Position numbers and translations under genes: made by a program. Shown piece by piece: positions 7,966 through 15,176 of a stretch of 64,000 nucleotides of DNA. Positions within the stretch are counted from its first letter, which is position 1. Every line of letters begins with the position of its first letter. The notes below the pieces were generated by a model, which saw only the letters and a program-made list of their open reading frames with translations, did not search any database and was not told the origin of the DNA. Source of the stretch: Erythrobacter litoralis (GTDB lineage Bacteria > Pseudomonadota > Alphaproteobacteria > Sphingomonadales > Sphingomonadaceae); NCBI RefSeq assembly GCF_001719165.1, contig NZ_CP017057.1:1302001-1366000 (forward strand). The letters are read 5' to 3'.

Positions 7966-8741
7966 GCCGGGCTTTCCCCGGCACGCACCCTTTCCCGGGC
8001 GAGCCAGATCACGTCGCGGTCCTGGTCGAGCAGGTGCTGGCCCGAATCGACGAACAGCGATGACCCGCTGCGCATCGCGCGGGTGGCGAGGAAACGCGCA
8101 GCGGCGACGATTTCGTCAGCGCCGGTCTTGCGGCCGAGCAGGTTCAGCCGGTGCGAGACCTCGGTCTCCTCCTCGCGCTGGTCGTGGCTTGCCAGGATCG
8201 CTCCGGGCGCAAGGCCATAGACCCGGTCTTCCGGCCCCGCTGCGCCCTTTGCCAGCATGGGGATCGTCGCGGCGAGCGCGTGTTTCGACATGGTATAGCT
8301 GAAGAAATCGGGATTGGGATTGGCAAGCTTCATGTCGGTTATCTGGATGACGACGCGCCCGGCATCGCTGTGGGCATTGGCGAGAAAGGCCTGCGCCATG
8401 CGCGCCGGGGAAAGAGCATTGACCTGCATCGCCCTCTGATACGTTTGCGGGTCGCAGCCGGTTACATCGTCATATTCGAAAACCGAGGCCGAATTGACGA
8501 GGCAGCGCCAGTCCGAAAGACGCCCGGCGAGGCTGCGGATCATCGCGTGGGCCGCCTCGTCGTCGGCAAGATCGCATTGCACCGTCTCGGCTGAGGGCAG
8601 CGACCTTGCGAGTTCCTCGGCCGCGTCGGCGGAGGTGCCGTAATGGATCACGGCGTGCCAGCCCGCCTCGGCGAAGCCGGTGACGATGGCCGCGCCGATC
8701 CGGGTCGCGCCTCCGGTGACGAGGATCGCGGGGCGGGTCAT
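7962..8741 (-). CDS. SDR oxidoreductase, pteridine / dihydromonapterin reductase-like
   Basis: A 259-residue short-chain dehydrogenase. TGGATRIG at residues 9-16 is the Rossmann dinucleotide motif, with the Arg typical of NADPH-preferring FolM/PTR1 proteins. LVNSASVFEYD replaces the usual NNAG with the NSAS typical of pteridine reductases, and YTMSKHAL carries the catalytic Tyr and Lys. FolM-like enzymes reduce dihydromonapterin or dihydrofolate. It is the first gene of the operon with the cytochrome b and molybdopterin enzymes, joined by an ATGA overlap. A link to pterin chemistry is tempting but unproven. The start is at MTRPAIL because upstream in-frame sequence is not SDR-like. Confidence 0.85.
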   Translation of the reverse strand: MTRPAILVTGGATRIGAAIVTGFAEAGWHAVIHYGTSADAAEELARSLPSAETVQCDLADDEAAHAMIRSLAGRLSDWRCLVNSASVFEYDDVTGCDPQTYQRAMQVNALSPARMAQAFLANAHSDAGRVVIQITDMKLANPNPDFFSYTMSKHALAATIPMLAKGAAGPEDRVYGLAPGAILASHDQREEETEVSHRLNLLGRKTGADEIVAAARFLATRAMRSGSSLFVDSGQHLLDQDRDVIWLARERVRAGESPA

Positions 8742-8820
8742 GACATCCTCGCGGGTCGGGGGGCTGACTGCTGCATCGACAGAAGACCTATCAGCGCCTC
8801 CGTGCCTCGGCAACGCGCAA

Positions 8821-8856
8821 GAAAAGGGCCGCCGGAAGCTGTTTCCGGCGGCCCTG
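8821..8856 (-). terminator. Intrinsic terminator of the glycine-zipper gene
   Basis: A perfect 13-bp stem (AGGGCCGCCGGAA at 8825-8837 with its complement at 8843-8855) with a five-base loop. On the minus strand it is followed by TTTTC. It lies about 20 bp after the stop of the glycine-zipper gene. Confidence 0.9.
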
Positions 8857-8876
8857 TCGTCTTGCAGGCGGGGCGA

Positions 8877-9407
8877 TCAGCGGCAGCGCACGTCGCCGCG
8901 GTCGATCTCGCGGCCGAGCAGCCCGCCCGCAACCGCGCCGAGCACGGTGCCGAGCGTGCGGTCGCCGCGCCGGTCGATTTCGCGCCCGAGCAGCGCACCG
9001 ACGCCCGCGCCGATCACGAGGCCGACCGTCCCGTCGTCGCGGCGGCAGCGAAAGCGCCCGTCGCGCCCGCGCCAGATCCGGTCGCGGCGGCCAAGCCGGC
9101 GGCCCTCGCGCCAGCGATCGCGGTCGCGGTCCCGCCAGCGGCGCTCGCGCCAGTCGTCGTCATCGTCCCAGCGATCGTCGTCCCAGCGGTCATCCCAATC
9201 CCGGTCGCGGCGACCCCAGGCGCGGGCGTGGCGCGGGGGATCGCGTTCGAAATTGGCGGGTGCCTCCATCCCGGTTCCGAAGCCGGTAAAGGCTGCGGTC
9301 TGCAGGGCGGAGGCCTGCGGGGCGGGGGGCGCGATATCGGCCGCAGCGGCAGGCGCGGCGAAGGCGGCGAGCGAGCCGGCGGCGGCGAACAGTGCAATCG
9401 TCTTCAT
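8877..9407 (-). CDS. Exported glycine-zipper protein with charged repeat region
   Basis: A 176-residue protein with a Sec signal peptide (MKTIALFAAAGSLAAFAAPAAAA), a central tract built almost only of Arg, Asp and Trp (about residues 62-115, repeating DDRW/RDRDRD-like units), and a C-terminal glycine-zipper pair, GLVIGAGVGALLGREID and GTVLGAVAGGLLGREID. The zipper resembles the YMGG/Rick_17kDa 2TM module of outer-membrane-associated proteins. Function is unknown; membrane association or structural envelope roles are likely for the family. The start at MKTIALF is chosen for its signal peptide. A strong terminator follows. Confidence 0.8.
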   Translation of the reverse strand: MKTIALFAAAGSLAAFAAPAAAADIAPPAPQASALQTAAFTGFGTGMEAPANFERDPPRHARAWGRRDRDWDDRWDDDRWDDDDDWRERRWRDRDRDRWREGRRLGRRDRIWRGRDGRFRCRRDDGTVGLVIGAGVGALLGREIDRRGDRTLGTVLGAVAGGLLGREIDRGDVRCR

Positions 9408-9600
9408 GACCCAGTCCTTTCCTGTCCGGTGATGCGGACGAGACGGTTTTCGTTCATGCAAGACGAACGCAAGCTGAACGACTGCACTTTCAAGTGCCCC
9501 CTCCGCCGGACCGCCCGGCGCAGGCGACGAGCCGTGCGGGGCAGGGAACGGCCACGCCCCTCATGGCTTGGTTTGACGACACCGGTGACGAAGGAGAACC

Positions 9601-10824
9601 ATGCCACTCAAGCGTTCGATGGGTCTGACGAGCCTGATCCTCTACGGGACGGGCACGATATTGGGGGCGGGCATCTTCGTCGTCATCGGCGAGGTGATGG
9701 GACGGGCCGGGACTCTCGCCCCGCTCGCCTATGCCGCCGCCGGAGTGGTCGCGGTCTTCACCGCGCTGAGTTTTGCCGAGATCGCCGCGCGCGTGCCGAG
9801 CGCGGGCGGGGCGATCGATTATGTCCGCGAAGGTTTCGGGTCCGACCGCTTCGCCGGGGTCATCGGCTGGATGATGATCATAGCCAACATCGTGTCGGGG
9901 GCGACCATCACCACCGGCTTCGTGTCCTATCTGAACAGCTTTCTCGACGTGCCGCACTGGATCGCGACGAGCGGGCTTGTCGTGCTGCTGGGTGCGATCT
10001 CGATCGCGGGGATGAAGCAGAGCGCATGGTTCATGTCGGTCACGACCGCGATCGGGATCGCGACGCTGCTGGTCGTGCTCTGGCTGCTGCGCGACAGCCT
10101 GATCGGCTGGCCGGGCAAGCTCGCGGAAGGCGGCGAACTGGGCAGCGCGGGCGCGGTCGGCGCGATTCTCGGCGGGGCCTTCCTTGCGATCTATTCCTTC
10201 ATCGGCTTCGGCGATGTCGCACAGACCGCCGAAGAGGTGAAGGACGTCAAGAAGACATTGCCGCTCGCCATGTGGCTGGTGCTGCTGATCGTGTTCGTCT
10301 TCTATCTCGCCGTAGCGGCCGCATTGGCCGGGCGTACCGATATCCAGGGCATCGCCGGGGCCGATGCGCCTCTGGTCTACGCGGCGACGCAGGACACCGG
10401 CTTTCCCGCCCTGCCGCTTGCCATCGCGAGCCTGTTCGTGATCGTCAACGGCGCGCTCACCCAGGTGATCGCGGCGGCACGGTTGCTGATGGACATGGGC
10501 CGCGACGACCTGCTGTCGACGCCCGCGCTGTTCGGCCGGGTGAACGGGACGACGCACACGCCGATCATCGCGACGCTCGCCTCGCTTGGCGTCATCCTCG
10601 TGCTGGCGCTGTTCGTCCCGCTCGGCACGCTGGCGAGCGGGACGAGCCTTGCGATCCTCTTCGTCTTCACCGCGGTCAACGCGGCGCTGTGGAAGTTGAA
10701 GCGCGAGAGCCAGCCCGAGGACGTGCCGAACATGTGGAAGCTCGTGCCCGTCCTCGGGGTGGTGACCTGCGCGCTCGCAATTGTCGGCCAGGTCGTGCTG
10801 TGGACGACCGGCATCGGCGGCTAG
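9601..10824 (+). CDS. APC-superfamily amino acid permease
   Basis: A 407-residue integral membrane protein with about 11-12 helices. The first helix carries GTGTILGAGIFVVIGEV, the G-x-G-x-x-x-G-x-GI-F substrate-binding break of APC transporters, and LSFAEIAARVPSAGGAIDY and FIGFGDVAQTAEEVKDVKKTLP are the family's loop signatures. The substrate is probably an amino acid or polyamine taken up with a cation; it cannot be told from the sequence. AAGGAG sits about six bases before the ATG. It is convergent with the PRC-barrel gene, with four bases between the stops. Confidence 0.9.
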   Translation: MPLKRSMGLTSLILYGTGTILGAGIFVVIGEVMGRAGTLAPLAYAAAGVVAVFTALSFAEIAARVPSAGGAIDYVREGFGSDRFAGVIGWMMIIANIVSGATITTGFVSYLNSFLDVPHWIATSGLVVLLGAISIAGMKQSAWFMSVTTAIGIATLLVVLWLLRDSLIGWPGKLAEGGELGSAGAVGAILGGAFLAIYSFIGFGDVAQTAEEVKDVKKTLPLAMWLVLLIVFVFYLAVAAALAGRTDIQGIAGADAPLVYAATQDTGFPALPLAIASLFVIVNGALTQVIAAARLLMDMGRDDLLSTPALFGRVNGTTHTPIIATLASLGVILVLALFVPLGTLASGTSLAILFVFTAVNAALWKLKRESQPEDVPNMWKLVPVLGVVTCALAIVGQVVLWTTGIGG

Positions 10825-10828
10825 GCCC

Positions 10829-11167
10829 TCAGGCCGGCCCGCCGGGATGTTCGCGCCGGCGAACCTGGACCGGCCCGCGCGCGACGTCGCGGCGGCTGTC
10901 CTCGGGCCGGAACCAGCGGGTTTCCTCGACCGGATCGATATAGGCGTCGCCTTTTCGGATCTCGATCTCGCTCACCGGCACGCCGCGCCCGTCATCAAGC
11001 ACCAGTGCCGCCACATGTTCGCGTTCGGGATCGACCAGCATGCGGCGGATCGTCCCCAGCCTGGTGCCGTCGGAGCTGTAGAGCGCGTGACCGCGCAGGT
11101 CCTGGTGGCTGTTTTCGAGCTTGTAATCGTCGAGCTCGGCAAGATCGACGTAATTGTCGGTGTTCAT
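10829..11167 (-). CDS. PRC-barrel domain protein
   Basis: A 112-residue acidic protein with a PRC-barrel-like strand pattern: LRGHALYSSDGTRLGTIRRMLVD, HVAALVLDDGRGVPVSEIEIRKGDAYID and the ETRWFRPED end. PRC barrels occur in photosynthetic reaction-centre H subunits, RimM and many stress-associated small proteins; this stand-alone form has no assigned function. The start at MNTDNYVD is preceded by GGGAG at a good distance. It follows the membrane-anchored gene by 26 bp and is probably co-transcribed with it. Confidence 0.75.
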   Translation of the reverse strand: MNTDNYVDLAELDDYKLENSHQDLRGHALYSSDGTRLGTIRRMLVDPEREHVAALVLDDGRGVPVSEIEIRKGDAYIDPVEETRWFRPEDSRRDVARGPVQVRRREHPGGPA

Positions 11168-11193
11168 GATGTTGCTCCCTTGCGAGCGGCGCT

Positions 11194-11745
11194 TCACGCC
11201 TCGTCGCTGATGTCGATATCGCTTTCGCTGACGACGAGGACGGCCTGCTGGCCCTCCATCGCGTCGATCGTGTCCTGGTCGAGCGCGTCGCCGGTCAGGT
11301 CCTCGATCTCGCCCGGATTGCGGACCGTGCCGCCGGTGATGTCGAGCGTTGCGCCGACATTGATGTCGACGGGACGTTCGCGCGGCTGGTCGATGACGAT
11401 GGCGAACATGCGCGCGCCGCCATTCTCGATCCAGAAGCCGCGATCGGTGAGCGGGCCGCCGACCGTGACCGTCCCGGAAAATCCTTCGCGTCCGTAAAAG
11501 GCGGACGGGTCGGCGGTGATCGCGGCGATGGTCATCGCGCCGGCTCCGGCCATCTGCGCAGTGTCGGTATCGGTGTCGGTGATGACCGGTTCGGTCCGCT
11601 CGATCGCCACCTCGTCATCGTCGAGATCGCCCTCGGCCGCCTCCTCGAGCAGCCACCATGCGATCGCTGCGACGATGAGCAGAAGCAGGATCAGCCAGAG
11701 CCAGCCCTTTCCGCCCGATTTCTTCTCTACGGGTATTTCCGCCAT
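11194..11745 (-). CDS. Single-pass membrane protein with possible OB-fold periplasmic domain
   Basis: A 183-residue protein: a short Lys-rich cytoplasmic N-terminus, one strongly hydrophobic helix (about residues 14-34), an acidic linker rich in Asp and Thr, and a beta-rich C-terminal domain. The pattern GFSGTVTVGGPLTDRGFWIENGG...VNVGATLDITGGTVRNP resembles the strand order of small OB-folds. I do not recognise the family. GGAGG precedes the ATG at 11745, which excludes the longer frame upstream. It is probably in one transcript with the PRC-barrel gene. Confidence 0.7.
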   Translation of the reverse strand: MAEIPVEKKSGGKGWLWLILLLLIVAAIAWWLLEEAAEGDLDDDEVAIERTEPVITDTDTDTAQMAGAGAMTIAAITADPSAFYGREGFSGTVTVGGPLTDRGFWIENGGARMFAIVIDQPRERPVDINVGATLDITGGTVRNPGEIEDLTGDALDQDTIDAMEGQQAVLVVSESDIDISDEA

Positions 11746-11909
11746 GTTCGTGCCTCCTCCTTGGCCTTTGGGGCCGCGCGCAGGAATGCGTGCCGGCCAT
11801 GCCAAGCGAGCCGATGGAAGCGCACAATGTTCCGGGAAAACAGTAACCTATGTAGAATAAGGGGGTGTTGCTCAGGCTGGGCCGTGCGGCTAGTGCGCCC
11901 GGGCGAAAA

Positions 11910-13160
11910 TCAGGAAGCGGCCGCTGCCGTCCCGGCTGCCTCGCGGTCCCTCTGGGCGCGGCTCTTCTTCTCCGCCGCCGTGCGCAGCTGTCCGCAGGCC
12001 GCATCGATGTCGCGCCCGCGCGGGGTGCGCACTGGCGCGCTGATCCCGCCTTCGAAGACGATGTCGGAAAAGGCGCGGATGCGTTCCGGCGTCGAACATT
12101 CGTAGCCAGCGCCCGGCCACGGATTGAACGGGATGAGATTGACCTTGGCGGGCAGATCGTACTTGCGCAGCAGGCGAACAAGCTCGCGCGCATCCTCGTC
12201 GCTATCGTTCTTGTCCTTGAGCATCACGTATTCGAAAGTGATGCGCCGCGCATTGCTTGCCCCGGGATAATCGGCGCAGGCCTGCAGCAGGTCCTCGATC
12301 CCGTATTTTTTGTTCAGGGGCACGATTTCGTCGCGCACCTCCTTGCGCACGGCATGGAGCGAGACGGCGAGGTTTACGCCGATCTCCTGTCCGCAGCGGT
12401 CCATCATCGGGATGACGCCGCTGGTCGACAGCGTGATGCGCCGTTTTGACAGGGCAAGCCCGTCGCCGTCCATGACGAGATTGAGCGCATCGCGCACATG
12501 GTCGAAATTGTAGAGCGGTTCGCCCATGCCCATCATCACGATATTGGTGAGCAGGCGCCCGTCGGCGGTGTAGTGGCCCCGATCCTCATCGAACTCGTCC
12601 AGTCCCGCCATCGTCCCGCGCGGCCATTCGCCCAGCGCATCGCGCGCGAGCATGACCTGGCCGACGATCTCGCCAGGCGTGAGGTTCCTCACCAGCCGCA
12701 TCGTTCCGGTGTGGCAGAAGGTGCAGTTCAAGGTGCAGCCGACCTGGCTCGACACGCACAGCGTCCCGCGGGTTTCATCCGGGATGAAGACCATCTCGAA
12801 ATCGTGGCCGTCGCTGGTGCGCAGCAGCCATTTGCGCGTGCCGTCGGAAGAATGCTGCGCCTCGACCACGTCGGGGCGGCCGATGACGAAACGTTCGGCG
12901 AGCCAGGGGCGCATCGTCTTGGCGATATCGGTCATCGCTTCGAATTCGTTGACGCCGCGGTGATAGAGCCAGTGGAACACCTGCTTGGCGCGCAGTTTTG
13001 CAGCCTTGGCGTCGAGCCCGGCTTCCTCGAAAAGTTCGCGGATCCGCGCCTTGGGCAGCCCGATAAGGTCCACGCGCCCGTCCTCGCGCGGCGTGATGTC
13101 ACGCGCGACGGGGACCGGGTCGACCTGCCCGGGAATGGTCATGAGGTTCGTCTGTGTCAT
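11910..13160 (-). CDS. rlmN: 23S rRNA (adenine-2503-C2)/tRNA (adenine-37-C2) methyltransferase RlmN
   Basis: A 416-residue radical-SAM enzyme that methylates C2 of A2503 in 23S rRNA and A37 in some tRNAs. The 4Fe-4S cluster motif CTLNCTFC is present, together with ISSQVG-like [33 protein letters not shown] and, near the end, [16 protein letters not shown] with the methyl-carrying Cys, and [16 protein letters not shown]. The N-terminal ~100 residues form the accessory domain. Length is normal for alphaproteobacteria, with a short Lys/Arg/Ala tail. It stands alone on the minus strand. Confidence 0.97.
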   Translation of the reverse strand: MTQTNLMTIPGQVDPVPVARDITPREDGRVDLIGLPKARIRELFEEAGLDAKAAKLRAKQVFHWLYHRGVNEFEAMTDIAKTMRPWLAERFVIGRPDVVEAQHSSDGTRKWLLRTSDGHDFEMVFIPDETRGTLCVSSQVGCTLNCTFCHTGTMRLVRNLTPGEIVGQVMLARDALGEWPRGTMAGLDEFDEDRGHYTADGRLLTNIVMMGMGEPLYNFDHVRDALNLVMDGDGLALSKRRITLSTSGVIPMMDRCGQEIGVNLAVSLHAVRKEVRDEIVPLNKKYGIEDLLQACADYPGASNARRITFEYVMLKDKNDSDEDARELVRLLRKYDLPAKVNLIPFNPWPGAGYECSTPERIRAFSDIVFEGGISAPVRTPRGRDIDAACGQLRTAAEKKSRAQRDREAAGTAAAAS

Positions 13161-13443
13161 GATCGGCAGCGCATATAAGCGCTTGCCCGGAACAAATCAA
13201 AGCCCGCGCGCGAAGGAGCGCAGGGCCGCGAGAGTTCCCGCCGACCAACGCACAGGTTTTTCGGCTCGTCGATGGATTTCGCAGTCCACGTTCCAGCGCA
13301 GCCAGATCACGGGTGACCGAGGGTTTCGTGGCCTTCCTGCCACACCAGCTTGTTGCGCCATGTTCATGAAACAAAGGGAAAAACCGGCCCGTTCCCTGTT
13401 CGACACGGCCGCCGCGCCGTGCAACGAAACATGGAGAACAGAA

Positions 13444-14109
13444 ATGAAAAAGCTTACCCTATTCCTCCTCGCAGGATCCGCTTTCGCCGTCTCCTCGCCG
13501 GCCATGGCGCAGGATGAAGGCGACTTCACCGGCTTCCGGCTCGAAGCGCTTGCCGGCTTCGATGCCAGCAAGGCCGGGAGCAGCGTCGATGACGACATAG
13601 ACGATGACAACGACCAGTCGATCGAGGGCCTCATCTACGGCGCAGGCGCTGGATACGACATGGACTTCGGCGGCGTCGTCGTCGGGGTCGAGGCGGAACT
13701 GACCGACAGCACCGCCGACACCGGCTTCGAGGACGGCGATTTCGAAGGCATCGGGCTCGGCAATGTCGAGACGGGGCGCGACATCTATGTCGGCGCGCGC
13801 GCCGGCTTCGTCGCCTCGCCCGGCCTGCTCGTCTATGCCAAGGGCGGCTACACCAATGCCCGCTACAACATCGAGAGCACGTTCGACGGCGAGGATTACG
13901 ACGAGAAGATCGACGCCGACGGCTATCGCGTGGGCGCGGGAGCGGAATACCGCTTCGGCACCAACACCTTCGCCAAGATCGAATATCGCTATTCGAACTA
14001 CAGCGAGGCGGAGCTCGATTTCGAGGACGACACGATCCCCGACGTCGATCTCGGCGAGATCGATCTCGACCGGCACCAGGTGATGGCTGGCGTGGGTTTC
14101 CGCTTCTGA
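13444..14109 (+). CDS. Omp25/RopB-type outer-membrane beta-barrel protein
   Basis: A 221-residue protein with a clear signal peptide ending AMAQ and an 8-strand barrel of the OMP_b-brl family: FRLEALAGFD, GLIYGAGAGYDMDFGGVVVGVEAELTDS, DIYVGARAGFVASPGLLVYAKGGYTNARY, YRVGAGAEYRFGTNTFAKIEYRYSNYSEA and the terminal RHQVMAGVGFRF with a C-terminal Phe. One loop is an Asp-rich run (DDDIDDDNDQ) that could bind Ca. The start at MKKLTLF follows GGAGA. A strong terminator follows, so the gene is monocistronic. The 283 bp upstream hold no other gene. Confidence 0.88.
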   Translation: MKKLTLFLLAGSAFAVSSPAMAQDEGDFTGFRLEALAGFDASKAGSSVDDDIDDDNDQSIEGLIYGAGAGYDMDFGGVVVGVEAELTDSTADTGFEDGDFEGIGLGNVETGRDIYVGARAGFVASPGLLVYAKGGYTNARYNIESTFDGEDYDEKIDADGYRVGAGAEYRFGTNTFAKIEYRYSNYSEAELDFEDDTIPDVDLGEIDLDRHQVMAGVGFRF

Positions 14110-14128
14110 TCCCCGCGGACCGGGCAGG

Positions 14129-14163
14129 AAGGGGGCCGGGCGTTGTCGCGTCCGGCCCTTTTC
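14129..14163 (+). terminator. Intrinsic terminator after the Omp25-like gene
   Basis: A ten-pair stem (GGGCCGGGCG at 14133-14142 with CGTCCGGCCC at 14149-14158, one G-T) with a six-base loop and a following TTTT, 20 bp after the stop codon. Confidence 0.85.
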
Positions 14164-14168
14164 GCACG

Positions 14169-14687
14169 TCACCCGCGGCGCAGGTTCGCGCAGCCGACAG
14201 CGGCCGCATCCATCGCAGTCGCGACTCCGGTGAGATCATAGCGGCTGGTGAAGCGCCTGCCGCCCGGCGAGCGCGCGGTCACGCGCAGATCCGTCGCCGA
14301 ACGCAGCGCCGCGACGACCGCAGCATCCATGGCGCCGTCCTTCGCCCAGGCATCGCGCCCGCTCGCCACCAGCTCGAACCGGCGCGAGCCGATCCTGAGC
14401 AGGGGATTGCTGTCCTCCGCCGCAGGGCGGGCAAGGCGGATGTGGAGCTGCGAGCGGATGCCGCGCTTCGGCCAGGTTGCGACGCTGGCGAACGCGGCCT
14501 CCTCGTTGCCGCCGCGCGGCTTGGCTATGGCATAGCAGCGCGCGGACGCATCGTCCCTGAACGCGGCCCAGCTCGAATAGACGCCGAGGCTTTCCCTGCC
14601 GTCAGGCTGGGCAGAAGCGGGAGCGGCGCCAAGCGCAAGGGCGGCGAAAGCGACGGGAAGGGCGAGGGCGAGGGCGAGCCTAGGCAT
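14169..14687 (-). CDS. Invasion-associated-locus-B-like exported protein
   Basis: A 172-residue protein with a signal peptide (cleavage near ASAQ) and a mature domain resembling IalB-family proteins: ESLGVYSSWAAFRDDASARCYAIAKP at the start, conserved Cys residues near the beginning and end, and a central set of strands. The family was named from Bartonella; in free-living alphaproteobacteria the role is unknown and not tied to invasion. The start overlaps the end of the upstream GreA/B-type gene by eight bases, so they are translationally coupled. Confidence 0.75.
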   Translation of the reverse strand: MPRLALALALPVAFAALALGAAPASAQPDGRESLGVYSSWAAFRDDASARCYAIAKPRGGNEEAAFASVATWPKRGIRSQLHIRLARPAAEDSNPLLRIGSRRFELVASGRDAWAKDGAMDAAVVAALRSATDLRVTARSPGGRRFTSRYDLTGVATAMDAAAVGCANLRRG

Positions 14688-15162
14688 AGTCGATGCTCAT
14701 GACTTCCCATTCCTTCTCGCCCGTAGGCAGGCGCACGGTGCGAAGGTCGCCAAGGGCCGCACCGCGCAGCGCCCTTGCAAGCGGCGAGTTCCAACCGATG
14801 CGGCCAGCGCCCGCATCCTGTTCGTCATCGCCGACGATGGTCACGACCTTGCGTTCATCCTCCTCGTCGGCAAGCTCGACCCGCGCGCCGAAGAAGACGC
14901 GGTTCGCATCGCGCTGCTGCGAGGGATCGACGACGCGCACCGCCTTCATCCGCCGGGCGAGATGGGCAAGCTCGCGGTCGATCTCGCGCATGCGCTTACG
15001 CCCATAGAGATAGTCGCCGTTTTCCGAGCGATCGCCGTTTCCGGCGGCCCAGCTGACGATCTCGACGATCTCGGGCCGCTCGGTGCCGAGCAGGTGATCG
15101 TATCGCGCCCTGAGCGCGGCATAGCCTGCGGGCGTAATCGGGGGGCCCTGGCGGGATGACAT
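14680..15162 (-). CDS. greB: GreA/GreB-family transcription elongation factor
   Basis: A 160-residue protein with an N-terminal coiled coil and a C-terminal FKBP-like domain, the layout of Gre factors that stimulate transcript cleavage by backtracked RNA polymerase. The tip of the coiled coil has GDRSENGDYLYGRKRMREIDREL, with the acidic Asp/Glu pair used in the polymerase active site, and the C-terminal part shows VFFGARVELADEEDERKVVTIVGDDE and SPLARALRGAALGD. The YGRKRMREID region favours GreB over GreA. The start at MSSRQGPPITPAGY is chosen by homology. It overlaps the IalB-like gene downstream and follows the transglycosylase gene. Confidence 0.88.
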   Translation of the reverse strand: MSSRQGPPITPAGYAALRARYDHLLGTERPEIVEIVSWAAGNGDRSENGDYLYGRKRMREIDRELAHLARRMKAVRVVDPSQQRDANRVFFGARVELADEEDERKVVTIVGDDEQDAGAGRIGWNSPLARALRGAALGDLRTVRLPTGEKEWEVMSIDYA

Positions 15163-15176
15163 TGCGGGACGTTTGC

